Shown here: positions 25,943 to 37,479 of the stretch, piece after piece | Position numbering within the stretch: position 1 is the stretch's first letter | Layout of the letters: the number at the start of each line of letters is the position of its first letter | From: Gemmatimonadaceae bacterium | Lineage (GTDB): Bacteria > Gemmatimonadota > Gemmatimonadetes > Gemmatimonadales > Gemmatimonadaceae | DNA length: 64,000 bases | Reading direction: 5' to 3' | Assembly: GCA_036496605.1 (NCBI GenBank) | Contig: DASXKV010000054.1 | Span: 1 to 64,000 of the forward strand | The notes under the pieces: generated by a model | What the model saw: the letters and a program-made list of their open reading frames with translations, nothing else | Database searches by the model: none | What the model was told of the DNA's origin: nothing | Program-made: the position numbers and the translations under genes

Positions 25943-26425
25943 ATGAGGATACGTAGCGTTCTATCAATGGTAGCCGTCGCTTGCCTGGTGCCGGCGCTTG
26001 CCCGCGCACAGGAGAAGAAGGTCACCTGCGCCGATAACACGATCGTCACGTCGGACGCAGCCTGCGCGCGTCACGGCGGCGTGCAGAAGCCGGGTGGCGT
26101 GAACAAGGTCGGCAAGGAGCTCAACAAGGCGGCGATCGACGTGAAAGACGAAGCGAAGCGTACGCCGAAAAATGTCGAGACGGGTGCCAAGACCATGGGG
26201 CACAACGTCACCGAGGCAGCGGGTGACGTCGGCAGCGGCACCAAGAAGACAGCGAAGAAGGTTGGTCACGGCACCAAGGAAGCAGCCGGTGACGTGAGCA
26301 AAGGCACGCAGAAGGCGGTGCACCCGCGCACATACAAGGCGCACTGCACCGACGGTACCGCGTGGACCGGCCACTCGAAGTCGAGCGCCTGTAAAGGTCA
26401 CGGCGGAGTTTCGAACTGGTCGTGA
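25943..26425 (+). CDS. Secreted DUF3761-like/LEA-like repeat protein
   Basis: 160-residue exported protein (signal MRIRSVLSMVAVACLVPALARAQ; GAGGAAG upstream of the ATG). Two similar cysteine motifs flank the mature chain: CADNTIVTSDAACARHGGV near the N-terminus and CTDGTAWTGHSKSSACKGHG followed by GV at the C-terminus. Both match the DUF3761 type (C-x-DG/N-T ... AC-x2-HGGV). Between them lies a hydrophilic LEA-like helix built from repeats (NVTEAAGDVGSGTKKTAKKV, GTKEAAGDVSKGTQKA). LEA-type chains protect against desiccation, an inference consistent with a soil organism. The function is unproven. Confidence 0.8.
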   Translation: MRIRSVLSMVAVACLVPALARAQEKKVTCADNTIVTSDAACARHGGVQKPGGVNKVGKELNKAAIDVKDEAKRTPKNVETGAKTMGHNVTEAAGDVGSGTKKTAKKVGHGTKEAAGDVSKGTQKAVHPRTYKAHCTDGTAWTGHSKSSACKGHGGVSNWS

Positions 26426-26431
26426 ACTGAC

Positions 26432-26512
26432 CGAGGGGCTAGAGCATAGGGGCTAGGGTCTTCGCACTGATGTTTCGTTCCGAATTGCCCTAGCTCCGCC
26501 CTAGACCCCAGC
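26432..26512. repeat. Heptad-type intergenic inverted repeat D (convergent gap)
   Basis: GGGGCTAGAGCATA and GGGGCTAGGGTC are followed by GCCCTAGCTCC, GCCCTAGACCCC: an imperfect inverted repeat with 7-nt-type units between two convergent genes. It is well placed to act as a bidirectional terminator. Confidence 0.6.
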
Positions 26513-26515
26513 TCT

Positions 26516-28327
26516 TCATTTCGTCAGTCCGTCACCCGCGTTGAAGAATCCCGGCAGCGAGATCGGCGCGCGGCCGGTAATCCGCGCGCTGCCTAACAAC
26601 GCTTGGGCGGCGGCGCGTTCGAGGTCGTCCGACACGCCGTAGGTGACGACGTACGTGCCTACATTCGGGAATTGACGGATCAGATAGGGATTTCCGAACG
26701 CGACCACGACGAGCTTCGGTCCTGTTGGCGATTTCGCGAGCGAGTCGATCCACGATGCCACGTGCTGGGGAACCGCGAAGCGGCCCTGGCCCTCGATGCG
26801 CCGCACGTAGGCGGCGACGACGATGCGATCCATTCCCTGCCCCAGCACGGCGATCGAATCGAGCTGCGCGCGGCTCACCGACGGCGAGATGTCAAGGACG
26901 CGGGATTGTGGCAGCGCGGCCAGGAACGTGGGGCCGAATACGCGCCCGGCCTTGAGCTCGGTCTCGGGTGCGTACTGAACCACGAGCGCACGTCCGGTGC
27001 GCATCGGCACGAGCGCATCCTTGTCGCGGAGCAACGTGATCGCCCGCTGTGCGACATCGGCCGCGAGCGCGCGATGCGCGGGCGAACCGACGACGTCGCG
27101 CAGCGCCTCGAGGTCCACGTAGCGATCGCGATCGAGTCCTACGCGCGCCTTGAGCGCGAGGATATGCCGCGCCGCGCTGTCGATGCGAGCGCGCCGAATC
27201 TCGCCGCGCTCGACCGCGGCGACCACGGCATTGATGGCGCGCGTCGGATCGCTGGGCTTGAGCAGGACGTCCGCGCCCGCCTGCACCGCGAGCACCGAGC
27301 TCTGCTCCGTCGTGTAGCCCTTCCCCACTCCTTCCATCGTCATGGCGTCGGTGATCGCGATGCCGCCGAAGCCTAACGAGTCGCGGAGCAGGCCCGTGAT
27401 GATGCGCGGCGCCAGCGTCGCCGGTGTCGTGCTGTCGCCGTTGACGGCGGGCAGCGCGATGTGCGCCGTCATCACGAGACCGGCGCCGGCGCGGATCGCG
27501 GCACGAAAAGGCACGAGCTCCACGCTGTCGAGGCGCGACATCGTCGCCGTCACGATCGGCAATCCAACGTGTGAGTCGACGTCGGTATCGCCGTGACCGG
27601 GAAAATGCTTGGCTGTCGCGACGGCGCCGCTTTCCTCCAATCCGTGCACGAAGAGCTCGGACAATCGCGCGACGCGTGCGGCGTTCTCGCCGAATGAGCG
27701 CGTGTTGATGACCGGATTATTCGGATTGTTGTTGACGTCGACGACCGGCGCGAAATCGATCTGGATCCCGACGGCTCTCGCCTCTGCGCCGATCGCGCGC
27801 GCGACGTCGTGCGCGTCCTCGTCACGTCCCGTCGCGGCGATGGCCATATTGCTGGGGAAGATCGTCGCGCTTCCCGCGTCCATGAGATAGTGCGTGAACA
27901 CGCCGCCCTCGAGCCGGCCGAGTCCCGGCTCCAGGTCGGCGGACGTGAGCAGCGGCACGCGCGAAAGGCGCTGCATCGAGTTGATCTTCGCCGCTACTTC
28001 GATGGGCGTGCCAAGCGACATGCTTACGCCGCCGACGTGATCCTGCTCGATCCACCGTCGAACTTCGGCGAAGCTCGAATCGCCGTTGCTCGTGTAGTCG
28101 CCGAGTACCCAGACCATCACCATCTGGCCGACGCGCTCGCGGAGAGACAGCGAAGCGAGAGTGTTGTCGACCCATCGCTGTTGCGCGCCGGTCAGAGGCT
28201 TCGAGGCGTCGAACACCGGAGTGGGCGTTGGAAAGGTGCCCGATGCCTGACTCGTGGAGGTTGACTGAGCCGTCCTGCACGCCCCAGCCAGGGCGATACC
28301 CAGTGCGAGAATGATTCGTAGCTTCAT
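26516..28327 (-). CDS. Family 3 glycoside hydrolase, NagZ-like lipoprotein
   Basis: 603 residues from the ATG at 28327 (MKLRIILALGIALAGAC, lipobox AGAC). The catalytic domain has the NagZ-type motif AKHFPGHGDTDVDSHVGLP with the His/Asp pair, DFAPVVDVNNNPNNPVINTR, and GFGGIAITDAMTMEG with the nucleophile Asp. A C-terminal GH3 domain follows (QRAITLLRDKDALVP onward). NagZ-like enzymes remove N-acetylglucosamine in peptidoglycan recycling; two-domain forms are secreted beta-N-acetylglucosaminidases. The lipoprotein signal suggests periplasmic action. It is convergent with the DUF3761-like gene. Confidence 0.92.
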   Translation of the reverse strand: MKLRIILALGIALAGACRTAQSTSTSQASGTFPTPTPVFDASKPLTGAQQRWVDNTLASLSLRERVGQMVMVWVLGDYTSNGDSSFAEVRRWIEQDHVGGVSMSLGTPIEVAAKINSMQRLSRVPLLTSADLEPGLGRLEGGVFTHYLMDAGSATIFPSNMAIAATGRDEDAHDVARAIGAEARAVGIQIDFAPVVDVNNNPNNPVINTRSFGENAARVARLSELFVHGLEESGAVATAKHFPGHGDTDVDSHVGLPIVTATMSRLDSVELVPFRAAIRAGAGLVMTAHIALPAVNGDSTTPATLAPRIITGLLRDSLGFGGIAITDAMTMEGVGKGYTTEQSSVLAVQAGADVLLKPSDPTRAINAVVAAVERGEIRRARIDSAARHILALKARVGLDRDRYVDLEALRDVVGSPAHRALAADVAQRAITLLRDKDALVPMRTGRALVVQYAPETELKAGRVFGPTFLAALPQSRVLDISPSVSRAQLDSIAVLGQGMDRIVVAAYVRRIEGQGRFAVPQHVASWIDSLAKSPTGPKLVVVAFGNPYLIRQFPNVGTYVVTYGVSDDLERAAAQALLGSARITGRAPISLPGFFNAGDGLTK

Positions 28328-28376
28328 GGACCTGAGAATATCCACTAGCACGACGAAACTGAATCTCACGTCTCAC

Positions 28377-30029
28377 GTGGAACGAGGGAATCACATCAGC
28401 TCGACGAGGGACTGGCCGCACGACTCACTATGGTCCGGCGGTGCTCGTAAGGCAGCAGTCGTCGTGGCCGTCAGTCTGGTTGCGCGCCTTGTTCTCGCCG
28501 CCGTGCTCGGCTTAGGCGTCGACGAATCGTACGAGGTCGTCCTCTCGCGCGTGCCGAGCCTCGGCTACTTCGATCACCCGCCGCTGTCATTCTGGATTCC
28601 GGGATTCATGGCCTGGCTGACGGGAAGCGAACAGCGCGTGCTGCTGAGACTTCCTTTCATTCTGATTTTTGCCGCCACGACGATCCTGATGTATCGCCTA
28701 ACGGCGCGGCTGTACGGCGACCGTGCCGGCTTCTTCGCGTCGATGTTGCTGAACCTCTCTCCGGTTTTCAGCATCAGTACCGGAGGGTGGATTCTGCCGG
28801 ATGGACCGCTGGCCTGCGCCATCCTCGCCGCCACGCTCTGCCTGACGCGCGTACTGCTCGAGCCGCCGTCACGGGCATGGCCTTGGTGGATCGGTGCTGG
28901 AGTAGCAACCGGGCTTGCTCTCCTCTCCAAGTATCATGGGGTGCTTCTGCCTGTCGGCACGCTGCTCTTCATGGTCACGTGCCGGCCTGCGCGATTCTGG
29001 TTCCGACGGCCGGAGCCATACGTCGCGGCGGCGATTTCGATCGCGATCGCCATGCCGGTGATCATCTGGAACGCGCAGCATGACTTCGCGTCGCTTCGCT
29101 TCCAGGCGGGCCGCGCGACAACGCATGGAGTGCACCTTGCGGCTCTGGCGCAAAACATCGCTGGACAGCTCGGCTATCTGCTGCCGTGGATTGGAGTGCC
29201 GTTGCTGTGGCAGCTGATACGAGGCCTGCGCGGCGGACCAGGTGATGGCTCTCGCTGGCTACTTTGCTGTCTCGCCGTTTGGCCGATCGCGCTCTTCACG
29301 CTGATCTCGTTGGGCGGAAATCCCGGCCTGCCGCACTGGCCAGCGCCGGGATATCTCCTGCTCTTCCCGCTCGTGGGCGACGCCATCGCACGGTACGAGT
29401 CGTGTGGCACGCGCGAACGTATGAGCGTCGTGCGCGGACTCGCTGCCGCCGGAGTGGTGTTCGTGCTGTTCGTCGCCGTCGCCGCGAGTGACGTGTCGAC
29501 GGGGTGGATTGTGCGCGTGGCCCCGCGCCTGTTCGAGCGCGGCGATCCATCACTCGAGGCGTACGACTGGAGCGACGTCCGCGGCGACCTCACGAGCCGA
29601 AAGCTCCTTGCGCCCGGAGACATTGTCGTCGCGACGCACTGGATCGATGCTGCGAAGCTCGGTTATGCCCTCGGGCCCTCTGTGCCGGTGGTGTGCCTGA
29701 GCGACGATCCGCGCGGTTTTCAATTTACTTATCCGCCAGAGAGGTTTCTCGGACGCGACGCGATCATTCTCGTGCGCATCCGGAGCGGGGCGCGGTCAAT
29801 TGATGTTCCAGCGCGCTACGGAACGGGCTTCGCGTCGATCGCACCGCTGGATACGATTTCTCTCGGGCGCGCGGGGCGCGTCGAGATCGAGCTCGCAGCA
29901 TTCCGTGCCCGAGGCCTTCGCCCGTCACACCTGCGTTTCGACATGCGCGAAGCGAGCTCGCCGACCGTCATCCAAGATGTTCGGTCTGGCACCATGATCG
30001 ATCTCGATACGATCGCTCACCGCCCGTAA
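28377..30029 (+). CDS. GT39-like polytopic glycosyltransferase
   Basis: About 550 residues from the GTG at 28377; an ATG at 28326 is possible but would overlap the divergent glycosidase start. The protein is polytopic (roughly 9-11 spans). The first loop carries the DE motif (LGLGVDESYEVVLSR) and then YFDHPPLSFWIPG, the signature of dolichyl/polyprenyl-phosphate sugar transferases (GT39/ArnT type). A soluble C-terminal domain follows from about residue 380. Such enzymes move a sugar from a lipid carrier to lipid A, protein or glycan. The acceptor is unknown. The 3' end overlaps the convergent oxidoreductase gene by 13 bp. Confidence 0.85.
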   Translation: MERGNHISSTRDWPHDSLWSGGARKAAVVVAVSLVARLVLAAVLGLGVDESYEVVLSRVPSLGYFDHPPLSFWIPGFMAWLTGSEQRVLLRLPFILIFAATTILMYRLTARLYGDRAGFFASMLLNLSPVFSISTGGWILPDGPLACAILAATLCLTRVLLEPPSRAWPWWIGAGVATGLALLSKYHGVLLPVGTLLFMVTCRPARFWFRRPEPYVAAAISIAIAMPVIIWNAQHDFASLRFQAGRATTHGVHLAALAQNIAGQLGYLLPWIGVPLLWQLIRGLRGGPGDGSRWLLCCLAVWPIALFTLISLGGNPGLPHWPAPGYLLLFPLVGDAIARYESCGTRERMSVVRGLAAAGVVFVLFVAVAASDVSTGWIVRVAPRLFERGDPSLEAYDWSDVRGDLTSRKLLAPGDIVVATHWIDAAKLGYALGPSVPVVCLSDDPRGFQFTYPPERFLGRDAIILVRIRSGARSIDVPARYGTGFASIAPLDTISLGRAGRVEIELAAFRARGLRPSHLRFDMREASSPTVIQDVRSGTMIDLDTIAHRP

Positions 30030-31054
30030 ATTCGATCGATCGCCGTCGCGAGATCGACGAGGCGCGCGACCGCCGGATCGAAAGTGACACCGGCGCCGAG
30101 ACGGCGCGCCCAGTCGACGGCGCCGCGACCCGCCCAGTCGGTGTCCGGCTCGGAAAACGCCTCGCGCGACGCGCCGACGTAGTGCTCGGCGATGAACTCG
30201 TAGTACGAGCCATGTACGTTCTTGAACGAGGCGATGCCTCGCATCCCGTGGAACGTCGCGGCGATTACCGCCAGACGACTCGCCGGCTGATTCCACGAGC
30301 AGATAAGCTGAACCGTGGCGCCAGTCTCCAGATCGAGGCGGGCGACAGCATAATCCTCGACGTCGTCGTACGACCATCGCAGCGGCTTCCCTACGGCATA
30401 GACGCGACTCGTTGCCGCGCGAAGAGCGGGGTAGTCGAGCGTCCAGAGCGCGAGGTCGAGCATGTGGCTGCCGAGGTCGATGATGCAGCCGTCACCGGAG
30501 ATCGCGACGTCCTGAAACCAGTGCCGGTCCGGACCAATCGACGTATGAAACGCAACATCGACCGCGAAAATCTCACCGAGCTCACCGCGCCTAACGATTT
30601 CGCGGATCCCCGTAATGCTCGAGGTGAAGCGGTACGCGAGGTCGGAGCAGAGCAGCCGACGATTGGCGCGCGCAGCGTCGACAACACGCCGCGTTTCCAG
30701 CGCCGTTAGGCCGATCGGGTGCTGGCAGAACACGGCGACTCCTCGCTCGAGCGCGGTAATTGCCTGCTCGGCGTGCCCGGCGTTTGGCGTCGAGATGACG
30801 ACGCCGTCGAGGTCATCGTAGTCGAGGAGTGCTGCGAGCGAGTCGGCCATGCGCGGCGGCGAGGCGAGGCCGCCGACGGCGTCTCGCACCGCCTGTTCGG
30901 ACAAATCCGCCACCGCCGCTACGGTGCCCGCGCCCCGCGCCGCGATCGCGCGCAGGCGATGGCGACCAATCCAACCGGTTCCCAGAAATCCGATTCGTGG
31001 AACAACGGGCGACTGTAGCTCATGCTCGAGCGTTCGTCGGGCGGGTTCTGTCAT
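30017..31054 (-). CDS. Gfo/Idh/MocA-family oxidoreductase
   Basis: 345-residue NAD(P)-dependent oxidoreductase. The Rossmann motif is RIGFLGTGWIGRHRLRA (about residues 20-36), and VVISTPNAGHAEQAITALER follows. The usual catalytic EKP triad reads CQHPIGLT, so the lysine is replaced by histidine. The C-terminal dimerisation domain contains GDGCIIDLGSHMLDLALWTL, with the conserved GxxxDxGxH. Family members oxidise or reduce sugars and inositols. It may serve envelope sugar metabolism alongside the convergent glycosyltransferase, but that is guesswork. Confidence 0.88.
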   Translation of the reverse strand: MTEPARRTLEHELQSPVVPRIGFLGTGWIGRHRLRAIAARGAGTVAAVADLSEQAVRDAVGGLASPPRMADSLAALLDYDDLDGVVISTPNAGHAEQAITALERGVAVFCQHPIGLTALETRRVVDAARANRRLLCSDLAYRFTSSITGIREIVRRGELGEIFAVDVAFHTSIGPDRHWFQDVAISGDGCIIDLGSHMLDLALWTLDYPALRAATSRVYAVGKPLRWSYDDVEDYAVARLDLETGATVQLICSWNQPASRLAVIAATFHGMRGIASFKNVHGSYYEFIAEHYVGASREAFSEPDTDWAGRGAVDWARRLGAGVTFDPAVARLVDLATAIDRIYGR

Positions 31055-31141
31055 AGATCGTGAGGGGCACGCGGAGAGGAGAGGTCGTAGCCGAGGTCGG
31101 TTGGCAAACCGGGGCGCGCACTCCGTGCAAGCTCCATTCCG

Positions 31142-31164
31142 CAGCGCTGGGCTCGCCAGCGCTG
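31142..31164. other. Perfect 9-bp intergenic hairpin
   Basis: CAGCGCTGG (31142-31150), loop GCTCG, CCAGCGCTG (31156-31164) in the 155-bp gap between the oxidoreductase start and the sortilin-like gene end. No T-run follows on the minus strand. On the plus strand TTTTT occurs some 20 bp later. It could be a weak terminator or a protein-binding palindrome. Confidence 0.4.
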
Positions 31165-31209
31165 GCTGCGCCTCTCGCTAACCTTTTTCGCAGAATTGTC
31201 GGCGGATGG

Positions 31210-34314
<3,105 letters not shown>

Positions 34315-34479
34315 TGAGACAACCTCGCTCAGATGGTATCGGACGGAACAGGAGGAGGGCGGCGCGCAGCCGCCGACGCACACAATCGAACCGGACGACC
34401 GGCCGGATGGAAGGGCCCGGCACGCGCCCTGCGCTCTCGACCGTGCATTTCCGACAACCTTCAGCAGACGAGATCGAAC

Positions 34480-35082
34480 ATGCATATCCGATTCTTCACC
34501 GCGGCGCTGACCGCAACGGCGCTGTGCGCTGCGTGCGGCCGCAGTCACAATCAGCCGAGCGATAGCCTAGCGAGTGATAGTGCAGCGCGCGCCGCGGCCG
34601 TGCCCGCGAGCGATTCTTCGAACGGCGCGATCAGCGCGACGACCGCTGCCATCGGACCCGGAATTCAGGTGACGACGACGGATGCGCACAACGTCAATCG
34701 ATCGTTCGATCTGAAGCTCGTGGACGACGACTGGGCGAAGTTCCTCAAGGCGGCGGACACCCTCGCTGCGCTACGTGCGCGCGATCCACAGGTGCGCCAA
34801 CACCTCGACGAGCAGATCGTCGGCGCCCAGACCGATGACGCGGGGCAGAAGTGGCTCGAGTCCGATCCGAAGGTCGCCTCCGCGATCACCAGCTCCGGAC
34901 TCACGGTGAAGGATTACTATCGGCTCGGTATCGTCACCGCGACGGCTGCGCGATTCATGAACAACCCGAAGTCGGCTCCGCCAACGCCAGCGGGTCGCGC
35001 GAACGCCGAGTTCCTTCGGCATCATGAGGCAGACCTCAAGCATTTGCAGGCACTCACACAGGGAATTCCCTCTGTTAGGTAG
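34480..35082 (+). CDS. Lipoprotein of unknown function
   Basis: 200 residues from the ATG at 34480, with signal MHIRFFTAALTATALCAAC (lipobox CAAC). A low-complexity Ser/Ala linker (about residues 20-60) precedes a helical domain (DDDWAKFLKAADTLAALRAR, KDYYRLGIVTATAARFMNNP, EFLRHHEADLKHLQALTQG). I do not recognise the family. Divergent from the sortilin-like gene; the 165 bp between them (34315-34479) hold the two promoters and nothing else I can identify. Confidence 0.75.
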   Translation: MHIRFFTAALTATALCAACGRSHNQPSDSLASDSAARAAAVPASDSSNGAISATTAAIGPGIQVTTTDAHNVNRSFDLKLVDDDWAKFLKAADTLAALRARDPQVRQHLDEQIVGAQTDDAGQKWLESDPKVASAITSSGLTVKDYYRLGIVTATAARFMNNPKSAPPTPAGRANAEFLRHHEADLKHLQALTQGIPSVR

Positions 35083-35153
35083 GCATCTGCTCGGGGACAC
35101 TCACAGGCTGCCTAACGCGGATGCCGGGTGATCGCGCGATCCATCAAAGAGTT

Positions 35154-35526
35154 GGACTGGGATGCAGCAAGGCGTCAATCGTCGTCGATGCCGCGACGGG
35201 CAAGGTCGTCGCCCAGATCGCGAACGGGGAAGGCGTCGACGCGTTTAGGCTGGGATCAGGCGCAGAATCTGATCTACATTCCTGACGGGCGCGATGGGAA
35301 CGTTACCGTGATTCACGAGGACTCGCCCGACAAATACACGGTCGTCGCGATGGTGTCGACGATTGGTCGGCGCGAAAACGATCTCGGTCGACGATACGCG
35401 TCACGTCGCCTACGCGTTCACACCGGAGTACTGCCCGCCGCCGGCTGGCACGCCAGCGCCTGAACCGGGACGTCGTGGACCGCGGGCCCGATGATTGGGA
35501 CATGGTTCATCAAGATCGTGCACTAG
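35154..35526 (+). pseudogene. Frameshifted remnant of a YncE-like beta-propeller gene
   Basis: Three reading frames in succession spell one protein tail. The first gives GLGCSKASIVVDAATGKVVA followed by QIANGEGVDA; the second gives WDQAQNLIYIPDGRDGNVTV and IHEDSPDKYTVVAMVSTI; the third gives ISVDDTRHVAYAFTPEYCPP, ending near 35526 as GPMIGTWFIKIVH. This is the C-terminal part of a YVTN/YncE-type propeller protein. At least two frame changes and a missing N-terminal half make it a pseudogene. Confidence 0.75.
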
Positions 35527-35587
35527 GAATAGGCCTTCGGAGGGAAGGGGAAACGGGCTCGAGATGAAATCACACTAGGGCTAATAC

Positions 35588-35650
35588 GCTTTGGCCTCTA
35601 GCCCCTAGCCCCTAGCCCCTAGCCCCTAGCCCCTAGCCCCTAGCCCCTCT
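35588..35650. repeat. Seven perfect TAGCCCC heptamers (intergenic repeat E)
   Basis: Seven head-to-tail copies of TAGCCCC run from 35599 to 35647. The minus strand reads (GGGGCTA)n and could form a G-quadruplex. This is the purest member of the intergenic heptad family, with only the C-rich arm present. It lies between two pseudogenes. Confidence 0.9.
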
Positions 35651-35683
35651 TATCATCTGCCATCCCCCACCGTGAGGCTCTCG

Positions 35684-36171
35684 ATGCCTGCGCGATTCGG
35701 CCTTCTCTTCTGTCTCTTCGGTCTGGCGGCGTGTGCGTCGTCTGGAGCAACGAAGGCGACGCAACACGGTAGCACCAACCGTTGGGTGGGCAACTTCCGA
35801 CCATCGATTCCGCCTCGAGCGCGATGCTGTCGCCAGCAACGCCAAATCGAGGATCGGGCACGATCACCCTTGCCGCGTTAGGAGGAACTCCGGCGCAAAC
35901 CCGCATCGAAGTTTCGATTACTGGGGCGCCGCCGAACACTGCGGTGGGGTGGGCGGTGTTTGGTGGCCCGTGCGGCTCGCCGGCACCCATAGTCGCGAAT
36001 CAGGGTCAATTCCCCGCGATCTCAGTCTCGAGCAGCGGCGACGGACGCGCACGGGTCGATATCTCGCTCTCGCTCGATCCGAAAGCGAGCTATCACGCGA
36101 ATGTGTATTCCACTGATCGCGTGAATGATATGAATGATGTGATCATGTGCGCAGTTGTGAGCCCGGAATGA
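35684..36171 (+). pseudogene. Frameshifted small lipoprotein gene
   Basis: The ATG at 35684 (GAGG upstream) opens a lipoprotein signal, MPARFGLLFCLFGLAAC, that continues to STNRWVG. At about 35785 in a G-rich stretch (GGGTGGG) the frame is lost. The continuation, QLPTIDSASSAMLSPATPNR then GGTPAQTRIEVSITGAPPNT up to MCAVVSPE, is intact in another frame until the stop at 36171. A single-base indel explains it. The mature domain looks beta-rich (superoxide-dismutase or CHRD-like); I am unsure of the family. A sequencing error in the G-run is possible. Confidence 0.7.
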
Positions 36172-36183
36172 TGCATCGTTAGA

Positions 36184-36591
36184 GACGACGCGGACCAGCT
36201 CGATCGGATCCTTCGCTGTCATCTGCCCGACCTGCCGCCGATGCAGCGTGATGTCGTCTCCCGAACCTTCTTCGAGGGCCGGAAACGGGCCGGAGTCGCG
36301 GCGGCCCTTGGCATCAGTGTGAAGACATACGACTGCCATCTCCAGGCCGCCTTCCGCTTCTTGCGGGTGTCGTTACCGCAGGATGCGCTCGCGTTCCCCG
36401 AGCTCGATCGCTCCGTCTTGTACGACATGATCGAGGAGCTCTGCGAGCGCTGCGACGCCGCACGCGTGCTGCGCCCCTCCCGCAAAAAAGGGAAACGTTC
36501 CAGATCCGAAGGTGACCGTTCCAAATCTGAAGGCGCCCCTTCCAAATCTGAAGGCGCCGGCGGCAAAAACGTCGGCTCCGCTGCCGCATAG
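36184..36591 (+). pseudogene. 5'-truncated ECF-type sigma factor remnant (region 4)
   Basis: In one frame the sequence reads DDADQLDRILRCHLPDLPPM then QRDVVSRTFFEGRKRAGVAA and ALGISVKTYDCHLQAAFRFL: a sigma-70 region 4 with helix-turn-helix. Region 2 is missing, and an in-frame stop lies just upstream, directly after the lipoprotein remnant. The only start is the ATG at 36241, which would give a 116-residue protein of region 4 alone. The C-terminal tail is built from 7-residue repeats (RSKSEGAPSKSEGA) encoded by 21-bp tandem repeats. It may be dead or a DNA-binding fragment. Confidence 0.65.
36496..36558 (+). repeat. 21-bp tandem repeat block 1
   Basis: Three 21-bp units (36496-36516, 36517-36537, 36538-36558) of the type CGTTCCAAATCTGAAGGCGC plus C. 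They encode the repeated heptapeptide RSKSEGA in the sigma-remnant frame. Confidence 0.85.
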
Positions 36592-36615
36592 GCAGCATCA
36601 CCTGCCAACTCGTGA

Positions 36616-36690
36616 GGCGCCGCGCGCAAAATCGAAGGCGCCGCGCGCAAAATCGAACGCGCCGCGTGTAAAATCGAAGGCGACGCGCGC
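36616..36690. repeat. 21-bp tandem repeat block 2
   Basis: Three full units and one partial unit of GGCGCCGCGCGCAAAATCGA plus A, starting at 36616, 36637, 36658 and 36679. Rotated, block 1 (GGCGCC...CCAAATCTGAA) aligns with this unit, so the two blocks share an origin. It lies in the otherwise empty stretch 36592-37055, where I see no intact gene. Confidence 0.85.
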
Positions 36691-36778
36691 TTCATGTGAG
36701 TGCACCGGAGCAGCATCGGACACGCCCGTCGTAAGAATGGCAGTCTCCCTGACTCGTTGACAGGCGACGGCTGCATTT

Positions 36779-36856
36779 CACGACACGCCCGAAGCAAAAC
36801 ACGACACGCCCGAAGCAAAACACGACACGCCCGAAGCAAAACACGACACGCCCGCG
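36779..36856. repeat. 21-bp tandem repeat block 3
   Basis: Three identical 21-bp units of CACGACACGCCCGAAGCAAA plus A (36779, 36800, 36821) and a partial fourth (36842-36856). The unit length equals that of blocks 1 and 2 although the sequence differs. No gene covers it. Confidence 0.9.
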
Positions 36857-37055
36857 ATTGATTCCCTGGCGCACGACGCGCTTCGCGGACCGACTAGGGA
36901 CTTTTAGCCTCGCCGCGTTCTCTTAGTACAGGGGCACGTCGACGCGCGCGACGCCGGCAGTGAGATGTCCCGAGTCTTTCGCCGCGCGCGGCGAAGGTAG
37001 GCCTATCGCATAACGACAGGCCTCCAACGTGGTTCGCACCCCTCGGAGGGAGGCA

Positions 37056-37334
37056 ATGATGATTGCACAACAGATTCGGAAGTTCGAGATGCTGCGGGCG
37101 CGTCCAGCAGTTCCTGGACGACTTCGCGATGACGCTGTTCGCCGTGAATGCGGCGCGGGCCCGGAAGGAGCTCGACGAGCTCGTGGAGGAGATGGGGTCA
37201 ACGAGACCGCGATGGCCGAGGCAGCGAGAGCGTATCAGCAGGTGTTCGTGGAGAACGGCCGTCCGGAGAACTTCGTCGATGCGCTGTTGGCGGCCGCGGC
37301 AGCGGTACGCGCGGGGCAAGAGCATCGCGAGTAA
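37056..37334 (+). pseudogene. Frameshifted small gene, family unknown
   Basis: A strong ribosome-binding site (GGAGGGAGG) precedes ATGATG. The protein begins MMIAQQIRKFEMLR, changes frame near 37105 to VQQFLDDFAMTLFAVNAARA then RKELDELVEEMG, and changes again near 37195 to VNETAMAEAARAYQQVFVEN then GRPENFVDALLAAAAAVRAG, stopping at 37334. Two indels restore one continuous helical protein of about 90 residues. I do not recognise it. It belongs to the decay zone at 35.1-37.4 kb. Confidence 0.6.
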
Positions 37335-37479
37335 GGTCCGTTGCCGGACAGCGACTTAGTCTTAGATCTCGCTGTAGAGCCGCGTCTCCGGCTAAACGCT
37401 CTAGAGGTGCCGTTCCCTAGATCCAACCGGCGTCCTAACTTTCGCCTCCCTCGATCCTCGTCCGCGCCGGAGCCGCCGA

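Noticed and set aside
35599..35647. Telomere-like end of a linear replicon
   Set aside because: The repeats are internal, short and flanked by ordinary sequence; similar heptamers occur at several gene junctions.
36496..36856. Possible CRISPR array
   Set aside because: Units of 21 bp follow each other directly with no unique spacers, and no cas genes are near; this is a minisatellite.
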